From positions 24,176 through 88,175 of the forward strand of contig CAXTVX010000007.1 in the NCBI GenBank assembly GCA_964247755.1: DNA of 64,000 nt. Direction: 5' to 3'. A program made the position numbers and the translations under genes. Position 1 is the first letter of the stretch. Each line of letters opens with the position of its first letter. Below are positions 26,448-34,437 of the stretch, one piece after another. The notes beneath the pieces were generated by a model, which saw only the letters and a program-made list of their open reading frames with translations, searched no databases and was not told the origin of the DNA. Origin of the DNA: Lichenicola sp964247755 (GTDB lineage Bacteria; Pseudomonadota; Alphaproteobacteria; Acetobacterales; Acetobacteraceae).

Positions 26448-26876
26448 TCATCCGGACCGGGTCCCGACCAAGGCCTGCAACAGGCGCTGCGGCACCAGCA
26501 GGGCGGCGAGCGCCGAGGCCGCCAGAGGCGCGATCGTGTCGAGGGCCAGCAGCGCGCGGTGGTCCATCACCAGCATCAGGCCGCGCTCCAGCAGTCGCGG
26601 CAGCAGCGACGAGCGCAGCAGCAGCAGGTCGACCAGGGGCAGCAGGAAGGCGACCAGGAGCTTCGGCCACAGCCGGTCCGGGCTGCGCGCGGCGACGATG
26701 CCGATCAGCAGCCCGGCCGGCACCACCCCCTTCAGCAGCCCGAGCAGCCCGAGCCCGAACAGCATCGGCACCAGCACCACCGTGAACAGCAGCCAGCGCA
26801 GCAGCTCCCAGGCGAACAGCGCGGTGATCGCCAGCAGCGCTGCCGGTACCAGCAGGGTGTAGAGGGCCGTGAACAC
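26448..26876 (-). CDS. Small hydrophobic membrane protein, unknown
   Basis: A 142-residue, leucine-rich protein with about four transmembrane segments (for example LLAITALFAWELLRWLLF and LLGLLKGVVPAGLLIGIVAA). Codon third positions are almost all G or C across the frame, which supports coding. No family was recognised. The GTG at 26876 lacks a ribosome site and the frame stays open upstream with coding-like bias to about 26938, so the true start may be further out or non-standard. It lies downstream of the fdxA terminator and converges with fumC. Confidence 0.6.
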   Translation of the reverse strand: MFTALYTLLVPAALLAITALFAWELLRWLLFTVVLVPMLFGLGLLGLLKGVVPAGLLIGIVAARSPDRLWPKLLVAFLLPLVDLLLLRSSLLPRLLERGLMLVMDHRALLALDTIAPLAASALAALLVPQRLLQALVGTRSG

Positions 26877-26940
26877 CAGCGTTGCCAGCAGCAGCCGCCC
26901 GACCGGCGACGCGGCCGGACGTGCGGCGCCGGACAGCAGA

Positions 26941-26968
26941 AAGCCGCCCGGCGCGGAGCCGGGCGGCT
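26941..26968 (-). terminator. Intrinsic terminator of fdxA
   Basis: On the minus strand, AGCCGCCCGGC, a 5-base loop and GCCGGGCGGCT form an 11-bp stem followed by TTCT, 28 bases past the fdxA stop. Confidence 0.75.
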
Positions 26969-26995
26969 CGGTGCGGTCCGGGACCGGCGGGGCGG

Positions 26996-27325
26996 TCAGC
27001 TGTGCGGCTGGGCCGAGAACAGCTCAGCCTTGCCGGGCTTGTCCTTCCACTCGTCCGCATCCGCCGGCGGCGTGCCCTTGCGGGTGATGTTGGGCCAGCT
27101 CTTGGAATAGTTGGCGTTGGCCTCTGCCCAGGCGCCGGCGCGGTCGTCGCTGTCGGGCAGGATCGCCTCGGCCGGGCATTCCGGCTCGCACACGCCGCAG
27201 TCGATGCACTCGTCCGGATTGATGACCAGCATGTTCTCGCCGGCGTAGAAGCAGTCCACGGGACACACCTCGACGCAGTCCATGTACTTGCAGCGGATGC
27301 AGTTCTCGGTGACCACGTAGGTCAT
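26996..27325 (-). CDS. fdxA: Seven-iron ferredoxin FdxA
   Basis: A 109-residue ferredoxin with one 3Fe-4S and one 4Fe-4S site. Seen: CIRCKYMDCVEVCPVDCFY (residues 9-27) and CIDCGVCEPECPAEAI (residues 39-54). The C-terminal helix ANYSKSWPNITRKG is typical of alphaproteobacterial FdxA. The ATG at 27325 has GGAG six bases upstream; the ATG two codons earlier is too close to that site. It follows the helicase and S4 genes, a linkage I recall from other alphaproteobacteria (often with carD next, absent here). Confidence 0.95.
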   Translation of the reverse strand: MTYVVTENCIRCKYMDCVEVCPVDCFYAGENMLVINPDECIDCGVCEPECPAEAILPDSDDRAGAWAEANANYSKSWPNITRKGTPPADADEWKDKPGKAELFSAQPHS

Positions 27326-27378
27326 CGCCATCTCCGATCATGCGGCAGACACATCCGCCGGCCACGTGTGAATGCCGC

Positions 27379-27401
27379 AAGGCCCGGCCCGGGCGGGCCT
27401 T
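27379..27401. terminator. Hairpin between S4 gene and fdxA
   Basis: AAGGCCCG, 7-base spacer, CGGGCCTT: an 8-bp stem 56 bases beyond the S4 gene stop, with only a short T run. Probably a weak terminator or pause between the helicase/S4 unit and fdxA. Confidence 0.4.
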
Positions 27402-27456
27402 TGGCGGGCGCGAGATATGGGAGGGTTTAGGAGGCAGCGCAAGCCGAGTGCGCCGC

Positions 27457-27735
27457 TCACCCAGGAACGTCCTCGTACAGCAGGCGCGCCTCCGCCGCCG
27501 GGCCGCGCCGCCCGGCCAGCGCCAGCACGCGGATCACCCGCACCCCGATCCGCGGCAGCGGCAGGGTCAGCACGTCGCCTGGCCGCAACCGGGCATGCGC
27601 CTTGTCGGTCGGCTGCCGGTTGATCCGCACCATCCCCTCGGCGATCAGGCGCTGGCAGTCGGAGCGCGCCTTGAGGAACCGGGCCGACCACAGCCAAACG
27701 TCGAGCCGCTGCCAGTCGCGATCCTCCTCCGGCAT
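27457..27735 (-). CDS. S4 domain RNA-binding protein (HslR/Hsp15-like)
   Basis: A 92-residue protein with an S4 RNA-binding fold over most of its length (RLDVWLWSARFLKARSDCQRLIAEGMVRINRQ, then RLRPGDVLTLPL). Hsp15-type proteins bind stalled 50S subunits carrying nascent chains. Its ATG overlaps the helicase stop (TGATG), so expression is coupled to the helicase. Confidence 0.9.
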   Translation of the reverse strand: MPEEDRDWQRLDVWLWSARFLKARSDCQRLIAEGMVRINRQPTDKAHARLRPGDVLTLPLPRIGVRVIRVLALAGRRGPAAEARLLYEDVPG

Positions 27736-30542
27736 CAGCGTCCGAAGCGGAGGCCGGCCAGCACGGCGAACGGGCTGTCGGGGTTCACCGGCCGTGGCGG
27801 CGGCCTCGCCGGCATGCGCGGTGGCGGCTTCGGCAGGGGCCTGGCCGGCTTGGGACGGGCCGGTGCTGCGGCCTCCACCAGGACCGGCGCAGCGGACGGC
27901 ACCACCTGGATGGAGGCGACCCTCGCCACCGGGTCCGAAGCGGGAGCCGGGACAGGACGCCGCTCCCGACGCGGCTGACGGGACTGGCTGCGTGCCCGTT
28001 GTCCCCGCGCCGCCAGCATCGGCGGTGCGGGCGGCCCGAACGCACCCTCGGGCAGGGGAACCTCCGGCAGCAGCCGCACGTCCAGCGCCGGCAGCACCTG
28101 CGGCAGCATCTCCGCGCGCACGGACAGCCGCGAGGCGAGGTCCGGCGGCAGCACGACCGGATGCCGCCTGGTCAGCCAGCCGAGCTCGCCCGCCACCCGC
28201 TCGGCGATGTCGAGCCGCAGCAGCACCGGACCGCAGGACACCCAGCCCAGCCGTCCGAGGAACCCCGGCGGCATATCTTCCGGCGGCGTCCCCCCTGGCA
28301 GCGTCGACGGGATCGAGATCCGTCCTTCCGCCGGCAGCGGCGGCAGCCTCGTGCCGGACCGGATCGACAGCAGCACCGCGCGCAGCCGCGCCGGCTTCGG
28401 CTTCAGCAGCGCCGGCATGAACAGCGCGAACCGGCCGGCGCGCACGCCGAGCGCCTTCAGCTTGGTGCGCAACGGCGGCGGGATCGGCGCCCGCTGTGCA
28501 CCCTGCACCAGCCCCGCCTGTTCCAGCAGCCGGTGCACCACCCCGCGCAGCTCGGGGTCGTCGGCCGCCGCCCGCTCGGCACGGAACAACGGCTCCAGCC
28601 CGTGCTCCACCAGCGCGTCGAGGAACCCCTGCAGCCGCGCCCGCACCTGCTCGCGCTGCGTCCCGTCGAGGAACTCGCTGTCGCGCACCTCCACCATCGG
28701 CTTCAGCAGCGTGGCCCCCGGGCGCAGCCGCCCGACCGGCGCGCCGTCCCAGCATACCGACCGCCCGTCCTCGTCCAGGCCGAACCGGTCGTCCCCTGCC
28801 GCCGCCAGCGCCTGCACCCGGCGCGGGATCTCCTCGCGCAGCGCCCGCCGTGCCGCACGCAGCACGAGCTGCCGTTCCGGCCCCTCCGCCTGCGGATCCG
28901 GGATCAGCACGAAGCCGGACACGTGGCCGACCGAATGGCCCTCCACCACCACCTCGCCGCGCGCCGTGACCGCAGACAGCAGGTCGCGTCCGTCGCCGCG
29001 CTCGGCCTCGTCCAGGCTGCGTATCAGCGACGCCGCGCGACGGTCGACGAAGCGTGCGGTCAGCCGCTCGTGCAGCGCGTCCGACAGCAGGTCCTCGATC
29101 TCGCGCGCCCGCGCCTGCCAGGATGCGGCGTCGGCGAGCCAGTCACGGCGGGCGGCGATATAAGCGCAGACACGCATCCCGGACAGCCGCTGCATCAGCG
29201 TGTCGATGTCGCCGTCCGCGCGGTTCAGGGTGTTCAGCAGCTGCTCCAGCCAGACTTCCGACAGCCGGCCGTCGCGCATGATGTCGAAGAACACGCGCGC
29301 GCACAGGCGCGTGTGGCTGTCGTCGCCGATCTTGCGGAAGTCCGGGATCTGGCAGGCCTCCCACAGCAGCCTTGTGGCGGACCGGCCGGTGGCCAGCGCC
29401 CTGACCTCCGGATCGAGCGACAGCGCCTGCAGCGTCTGCAGGTCGGCGGCCTCGTTGCCGGTCACCAGCCCGCGCATCGGCGGCGGAAGCAGCAGGCTGT
29501 CGAGCAGCGCGTCCGGCCCCGACAGGTCGAGCGCGCTGTTGCGCCACGAGAGCTGCTCCAGCGGATCGAACCGGTGCGCCTCGACCGCCTCCACGATGTC
29601 CTCGGGCATCGGCGGGCAGGTGCCGGTGGTGCCGAACGTCCCGTCGCGCATGCCGCGCCCGGCCCGCCCGGCGATCTGTGCCACCTCGGCGGCACTCAGG
29701 CGTCGCGGCCGGGCGCCGTCGAACTTGCTGAGGCCGGCGAAGCCGACATGGTTCACGTCCATGTTCAGCCCCATGCCGATCGCGTCGGTGGCGACCAGGT
29801 AGTCCACCTCCTTGTCCTGGTACAGCGCAACCTGCGCGTTGCGCGTTCGCGGGCTCAGCCGCCCCATCACCACCGCGCAGCCGCCGCGCCGCCGCCTGAT
29901 CAGCTCGGCGATGGCGTAGACCTCGGCGGCCGAGAACGCGACCACCGCCGAGCGCGGCGGCAGCTTGGTCAGCTTCACCGGCCCGACATGCTGCAGCTGC
30001 GACAGCCGAGGCCTGGTCTCGACCTCGGCAGTGGGCACCAGCCGATGCAGCATCGGCCGGATCGTCTCCGCGCCCAGGAACATGGTCTCGACCAGGCCGC
30101 GCGCGTGCAGCAGCCGGTCGGTGAACACGTGTCCGCGATCCGGATCGGCACAGAGCTGGATCTCGTCCACCGCCACGAACTCCGGACGGGGGATGTCGCC
30201 GCCTTCCACCCGGTTGATCGGATCGAGCGGCATCGCTTCCACGGTGCAGGAGAACCAGCGGGCACCGGGCGGGACGATCTTCTCCTCGCCGGTGATCAGC
30301 CCGACCCGCGCCGCGCCCTTCTCCGCCACCATGCGATCATAGTTCTCGCGCGCCAGCAGGCGCAGCGGGAAGCCGATGATGCCGGAGCCGTGACCGAGCA
30401 GCCGCTCCATCGCCAGATGGGTCTTGCCGGTGTTGGTGGGTCCCAGCACCGCCTTCACCCGCGGCGCGAACGCGCCGGAGCGCGGCTCGGCCGGGCGGGA
30501 CGAGTCGTGGGGGCCTTGCGGCCGGTAGGATGCACCCGTCAT
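27735..30542 (-). CDS. Suv3-like superfamily 2 RNA helicase
   Basis: A 935-residue helicase related to mitochondrial Suv3. Walker A is GPTNTGKTH (about residues 34-42), motif II VAVDEIQLC (about 123-131), and the C-terminal RecA domain has YLVATDAIGMGLNM and QIAGRAGRG. After about residue 480 there is a long helical region of the kind conserved in alphaproteobacterial homologues, ending in an 80-residue Pro/Ala/Arg-rich tail that looks disordered. Role: ATP-driven RNA unwinding, perhaps in decay or ribosome quality control given the coupled S4 gene. I start at the ATG at 30542; a TTG 12 codons upstream is possible. Confidence 0.9.
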   Translation of the reverse strand: MTGASYRPQGPHDSSRPAEPRSGAFAPRVKAVLGPTNTGKTHLAMERLLGHGSGIIGFPLRLLARENYDRMVAEKGAARVGLITGEEKIVPPGARWFSCTVEAMPLDPINRVEGGDIPRPEFVAVDEIQLCADPDRGHVFTDRLLHARGLVETMFLGAETIRPMLHRLVPTAEVETRPRLSQLQHVGPVKLTKLPPRSAVVAFSAAEVYAIAELIRRRRGGCAVVMGRLSPRTRNAQVALYQDKEVDYLVATDAIGMGLNMDVNHVGFAGLSKFDGARPRRLSAAEVAQIAGRAGRGMRDGTFGTTGTCPPMPEDIVEAVEAHRFDPLEQLSWRNSALDLSGPDALLDSLLLPPPMRGLVTGNEAADLQTLQALSLDPEVRALATGRSATRLLWEACQIPDFRKIGDDSHTRLCARVFFDIMRDGRLSEVWLEQLLNTLNRADGDIDTLMQRLSGMRVCAYIAARRDWLADAASWQARAREIEDLLSDALHERLTARFVDRRAASLIRSLDEAERGDGRDLLSAVTARGEVVVEGHSVGHVSGFVLIPDPQAEGPERQLVLRAARRALREEIPRRVQALAAAGDDRFGLDEDGRSVCWDGAPVGRLRPGATLLKPMVEVRDSEFLDGTQREQVRARLQGFLDALVEHGLEPLFRAERAAADDPELRGVVHRLLEQAGLVQGAQRAPIPPPLRTKLKALGVRAGRFALFMPALLKPKPARLRAVLLSIRSGTRLPPLPAEGRISIPSTLPGGTPPEDMPPGFLGRLGWVSCGPVLLRLDIAERVAGELGWLTRRHPVVLPPDLASRLSVRAEMLPQVLPALDVRLLPEVPLPEGAFGPPAPPMLAARGQRARSQSRQPRRERRPVPAPASDPVARVASIQVVPSAAPVLVEAAAPARPKPARPLPKPPPRMPARPPPRPVNPDSPFAVLAGLRFGR

Positions 30543-30567
30543 GGAACCGATGGTTGGTCGGGCGGCA

Positions 30568-30594
30568 ACGGTTTGCAAGCGGGCGCCAAACCGT
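30568..30594. promoter_or_regulatory. Dyad in the helicase/pepA divergent promoter region
   Basis: ACGGTTTG-N11-CAAACCGT, a perfect 8-bp inverted repeat, lies in the 92-base gap between the divergent helicase and aminopeptidase genes. The spacing suits a dimeric regulator contacting adjacent major grooves; no regulator is identified. Confidence 0.35.
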
Positions 30595-30634
30595 CACAGC
30601 ATCGCCGCATCCCCATCCCGCCCGAGGCCGCCCG

Positions 30635-32134
30635 ATGCATGACCGCCCGCTCGACTGCCTGATCGACCCGACCGATGCCGGAGCGGCATCGCCACGCCCG
30701 ATACGCTGCGTGCGTCCGGATGGTCTGGCGGCGTGGTCGGAGGCGCTGCCGGCGGTTGATCGTGCCTGGCTGCGGGCGCAGGGCTTCGGCGCCAAGGCGG
30801 GCGAGCTGCGGCACCTTCCCGGTCCGGATGGAATCGCCTCCGCGGTGCTGGGCCTGGGCGAGGCGCCGGCACCCGGTCGCACCCAGGGGCCGCACGCGTT
30901 CGGCGGCCTCGCGACCGGTCTGGCCGAACCGTCCGGCGCCGGCGCCTGGACGCTGGACCTGCCCGCGGACGTGACCGCGGACGAGGCGGTGCTGGGTTTC
31001 TGTCTCGGCGCCTACCGGTTCGACCGCCTGCGCACGACCGCGTCCCCGGCGGCGATACCGGCCCGGCTGGTTCGCCCGGCCGGTGCCGGGGAGGGCGAGA
31101 CCCTGGCCCGCGCGACCTGGCTGGCGCGCGACCTGATCAACACCCCGGCCAACCTGCTGGGCCCGGTGGAGCTGGCGGAAGCGGCCCGGGACGCGGTGAC
31201 TGCGGCGGGCGGGCAGGCAGCCATCGTCGCAGGCGCCGAGCTCGCGGAACGCTATCCGACGGTGGCGTCGGTCGGTGCCGGCTCGTCGCGTCCGGCGCAG
31301 GTGCTGGTCGCGCACTGGCGCGGTTCCGCCGCCGGCGACGACTCGCCGTTGCTGTCCCTGGTCGGCAAGGGCGTGTGCTTCGACACCGGCGGCTACGACC
31401 TCAAGCCATCGGCGGCGATGCTGCGCATGAAGAAGGACATGGGCGGTGCCGCGATCGTGTTGGCGCTGGCGCGTGCGGTGATGGCCCGCGACCTGCCGGT
31501 GCGCCTGTCGCTGCGGATCGGCTGCGTCGAGAACAGCGTGTCCGGCCAGGCGATGCGTCCATCGGACGTGCTGCGCACGCGGCGCGGACTTACCGTCGAG
31601 GTCGGCAACACCGATGCGGAGGGCCGCCTGGTGCTGTGCGACCTGCTGGCGGAGGCCTCGGACGAGCGGCCCGACCTCCTGCTCGACGCGGCCACCCTGA
31701 CCGGCGCCGCGCGGGTCGCCCTGGGACCCGACCTGCCTGCCCTGTTCTGCAACGACGACGTGCTGGCCGGACACCTTCTGCACGCCGGAGCTGTATCGCA
31801 CGACCCGCTCTGGCGCCTTCCGCTATGGGGCGGCTACGACGACTGGCTGTCCAGCACGGTCGCGGATCTCAACAACGTGTCGTCGAAGCCGATGGCGGGC
31901 GCAGTCACCGCAGCGCTTTTCCTTCAACGTTTCGTGAGCGGATCGGTGCGCTGGGCCCATCTCGACACCTACGCCTGGAACGATCAGCCCCGCCCGGGCC
32001 GCCCGGAAGGCGGAGAAGCGCTTGGCCTGCGCGCGTTGTTCCATGGATCATTGCGGATTCTTAACCTGCGTGGTGAACCGGAACACTCTGGTAACGTAAT
32101 TGGGAACGAACGAAGCCATTTCCGTGCATTATAA
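30635..32134 (+). CDS. Leucyl aminopeptidase family M17 protein
   Basis: A 499-residue cytosolic metallo-aminopeptidase. The catalytic domain shows VGKGVCFDTGGYDLKPSAAMLRMKKDMGG (metal ligands and catalytic Lys), the family signature NTDAEGRLVLCD and DAATLTGAARVALG. The N-terminal macro-like domain is more variable. The last 25 or so residues, after GLRALFHGS, look like an AT-richer extension (ILNLRGEPEHSGNVIGNERSHFRAL) that ends in TAA, unlike the compact end of most homologues. GAGG precedes the ATG. Confidence 0.9.
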   Translation: MHDRPLDCLIDPTDAGAASPRPIRCVRPDGLAAWSEALPAVDRAWLRAQGFGAKAGELRHLPGPDGIASAVLGLGEAPAPGRTQGPHAFGGLATGLAEPSGAGAWTLDLPADVTADEAVLGFCLGAYRFDRLRTTASPAAIPARLVRPAGAGEGETLARATWLARDLINTPANLLGPVELAEAARDAVTAAGGQAAIVAGAELAERYPTVASVGAGSSRPAQVLVAHWRGSAAGDDSPLLSLVGKGVCFDTGGYDLKPSAAMLRMKKDMGGAAIVLALARAVMARDLPVRLSLRIGCVENSVSGQAMRPSDVLRTRRGLTVEVGNTDAEGRLVLCDLLAEASDERPDLLLDAATLTGAARVALGPDLPALFCNDDVLAGHLLHAGAVSHDPLWRLPLWGGYDDWLSSTVADLNNVSSKPMAGAVTAALFLQRFVSGSVRWAHLDTYAWNDQPRPGRPEGGEALGLRALFHGSLRILNLRGEPEHSGNVIGNERSHFRAL

Positions 32135-32274
32135 TCTCTAGTTGTCACCGCTGCTGGACACGTGTTGGTTGCGCGTCCAGAAATCCCCGGATGGGGACGC
32201 GGCCTCATCAAGGCGTGGTGATCTGGCGAAGCGGCCATCTGCCGATTCGACTCGATCGGGAAAGGATTTTCTGG

Positions 32275-32664
32275 ATGGCTCAGGCCTCGACGACCGACCA
32301 TCTCGTGGCGACCCTGCGGGACACAGTTGTTTCCATGGTTCGCCGTGACGGACCGGACCTTTCGGCCCGACAGCTCGGAGTGTTCCTGACCTGCTATCTC
32401 CAGGAAGGCGCCCACACGGTGCGCGGCCTCGCGTCCGACCTCAACGTGTCCAAGCCGGCGATCACCCGAGCCTTGGACCGGTTGGGTGAGCTCGATCTCG
32501 CCCGGCGCAAGGTGGACCCGATGGATCGCCGCTCGATCCTGGTGCAGCGGACCCTGAAGGGTGCCGCCTACCTGCGCGAACTGCGGTCGATCATGTCGGA
32601 GGCGTCCGGCGTCGCCCGCCGGTCGAGCGCCAGCGAGGAACGCGCGAGCCGTCGCGCCGGCTGA
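32275..32664 (+). CDS. MarR-family winged-helix regulator
   Basis: A 129-residue MarR-type repressor or activator. The recognition region GLASDLNVSKPAITRALDRLGELDLARRKVDPMDRRSILVQRTLKG (written here in part) is the wHTH with the wing DPMDRRS. It is short for the family, having reduced N- and C-terminal dimer helices. AAAGGA precedes the ATG at 32275. A TATAAT lies at 32130-32135, about 140 bases upstream, though no good -35 pairs with it. Ligand and targets are unknown; the exported-protein gene next door is one candidate target. Confidence 0.85.
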   Translation: MAQASTTDHLVATLRDTVVSMVRRDGPDLSARQLGVFLTCYLQEGAHTVRGLASDLNVSKPAITRALDRLGELDLARRKVDPMDRRSILVQRTLKGAAYLRELRSIMSEASGVARRSSASEERASRRAG

Positions 32665-32773
32665 TCCGGCGCCTGCCGGCCTCGCAACCGGATCGTCACC
32701 CGGGCGCTATGTCGGACGGTCGGGCTGCTGCCACGCGGCCTGGCGTCCCTCATGTCGACCAAGGAATAATCTG

Positions 32774-33232
32774 ATGCGGATGGCCGCCTTCACCATAAGC
32801 CTTGCCCTTGCCACCGTGGGCCTCGCCCTTCCCGTCATGGCAGCCCAGGATCCCGGCGTGTCGGGCCGCCCGGACGCGACCGTCACCATCGTGTCCAAGG
32901 CCGCCGACATCGGCATCGGCGCCACCTGGGGCAACGGTGTCCTGCGCTATGCCGGCCACCGTTACACCTTCAGCGTGAAGGGCGTGGACGTCGCCGCCGT
33001 CGGCTTCTCCAAGATCGTCGGGCACGGCCGCGTCTACAACCTGAAGCACCTGCACGACTTCGACGGCACCTACGTGGCTGCCAACGGCGAGGCCACGGTC
33101 GGCAAGGGGCTCGGCGGCAACGTCCTGAAGAACGGCAACGGTGTCGAGCTACGCATCGACGACATCACCAAGGGGGCACGTCTCGCCGGTGCGGCACAGG
33201 GCATCGAACTCACCCTCGCCGCCGGCCACTAG
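32774..33232 (+). CDS. Exported protein of unknown function
   Basis: A 152-residue protein with a signal peptide (residues 1-23, ending VMA). The mature domain is Gly/Val-rich and beta-like (ATWGNGVLRYAGHRYTF, GFSKIVGHGRVYNLKHL, NGEATVGKGLGGNVLKNGNGVELRI). No cysteines or catalytic motif. AAGGA lies 8 bases before the ATG. Likely periplasmic; a loose resemblance to small envelope-stress proteins is not enough to name it. It ends just before a strong bidirectional terminator. Confidence 0.8.
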   Translation: MRMAAFTISLALATVGLALPVMAAQDPGVSGRPDATVTIVSKAADIGIGATWGNGVLRYAGHRYTFSVKGVDVAAVGFSKIVGHGRVYNLKHLHDFDGTYVAANGEATVGKGLGGNVLKNGNGVELRIDDITKGARLAGAAQGIELTLAAGH

Positions 33233-33241
33233 CCCCCTCCA

Positions 33242-33270
33242 TCAGGCGGAGCCCGGTCGGCTCCGCCTGA
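33242..33270. terminator. Bidirectional terminator between convergent genes
   Basis: TCAGGCGGAGCC, loop CGGTC, GGCTCCGCCTGA: a perfect 12-bp stem between the exported-protein gene (stop 33232) and the leftward glycosyltransferase (stop 33280). No T tract on either side. Confidence 0.7.
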
Positions 33271-33279
33271 CGCCGCGCC

Positions 33280-34335
33280 TCACGACCAGCGACCGAGTCC
33301 GGTGCGCGCCGCCCGCCGCCACACCATCCCGGTCCAGCCCAGTTGCGGCAGCACAGCCAGCATCCCAGCCGGGACCGGGTGCTGCGGCAGCAGCGCCAGT
33401 GCCAGCACCCCGCCCCAGATCGCGAACGACCAGTGGATCGCCGTGACCCGCGCTGCCGGAATGCCGCTGCGGACCGCCACCTGGTAGAGGTGGCCGCGAT
33501 GCGCCTGTGTCAGCCGCTCTCCTGCCAGCAGGCGCCGGCACAGGGTGAACAGCACGTCCCACAGGATGCCGGCCAGGATCAGCGGCACGGCCAGCCCGGC
33601 CGCGGTCCAGGCCCGGCCGTGGAGCAGCAGCGCCAGCGTGCCGGCGGACAGGCCGCAGACCTGGCTGCCGACGTCGCCCAGGAAGATGCGCGCCTTCGGA
33701 TAGTTGAACGGAAGGAACCCGGCCAGCCCCGACGCCAGCATCAGCCCGGACGCCACCGCCACCGGTGCGTCGGTCCGCCAGCCGAGCACGGCGGCAAACA
33801 GCCCGCACACGGCGACGCCGCCCGCGGCCAGCCCGTTGATCCCGTCGATGAAGTTGACCGCGTTAGTGACAAGCATCAGCCAGCAGAACGCCACGACGAT
33901 CCCCGGCCACAGCAGGAAGGACGGCGGCAGGACCGGCAGCCCGGCCAGCACGGCGCCAACCGCTAGGGCCGCCGCGGCGAGTTGGGCCGACAGCTTGGAG
34001 CGGTATCCGAGCTGCCGCAGGTCGTCGAGCCAGGACACCGTCGCCAGCAGCGCGACCGCCGCCTCGAGCAGCACGATCGTGCCGACCGGGGCCCGGCCGC
34101 CGGACAGCGGCGGGACGATCGCCGGCACGCCGAGCAGCACCACCACTACGGTGCCGGCACCGCCGCCGCGCGGCACCGGACGGTCATGCGCGCTGCGTCC
34201 GCCCGGCACGTCCATCACCGCCAGCCGGATCATCCCGCGTACCACCAGGGCCGACAGCAGCGCGGCCAGGAGGCACGCGACCGAGAGCCACACGGGTGTC
34301 CAGCCGTTCATCGGCACCGAAGCGTTCTCCGACAT
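33280..34335 (-). CDS. MraY/WecA-family undecaprenyl-phosphate sugar transferase
   Basis: A 351-residue polytopic membrane enzyme of the GT4 family that attaches a sugar-1-phosphate to undecaprenyl phosphate to begin surface glycan synthesis. Signatures: DVPGGRSAHDRPVPRGGG (about residue 42), WLDDLRQLG with the Asp pair, NAVNFIDGINGLAAG, FLGDVGSQ and the cytoplasmic HRGHLYQ. These fit the WbpL/WecA group rather than MraY proper. Divergent from the WbpM-like dehydratase (102 bases), so they probably work in one O-antigen or exopolysaccharide pathway. Confidence 0.9.
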   Translation of the reverse strand: MSENASVPMNGWTPVWLSVACLLAALLSALVVRGMIRLAVMDVPGGRSAHDRPVPRGGGAGTVVVVLLGVPAIVPPLSGGRAPVGTIVLLEAAVALLATVSWLDDLRQLGYRSKLSAQLAAAALAVGAVLAGLPVLPPSFLLWPGIVVAFCWLMLVTNAVNFIDGINGLAAGGVAVCGLFAAVLGWRTDAPVAVASGLMLASGLAGFLPFNYPKARIFLGDVGSQVCGLSAGTLALLLHGRAWTAAGLAVPLILAGILWDVLFTLCRRLLAGERLTQAHRGHLYQVAVRSGIPAARVTAIHWSFAIWGGVLALALLPQHPVPAGMLAVLPQLGWTGMVWRRAARTGLGRWS

Positions 34336-34437
34336 GATGGTGTTCCGGTCCCGCGGAACCGGGCCGGGGGAGCGCCCTCGGGGGAGGCGACGCGCCGCCT
34401 TCTAGCGCACGGGACGCTGGGCTATACGGGCGCGGAG

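Noticed and set aside
27999..30662. A long plus-strand open frame antisense to the Suv3-like helicase
   Set aside because: Gln/Arg/His-rich shadow translation without domains; the minus-strand helicase has intact motifs.
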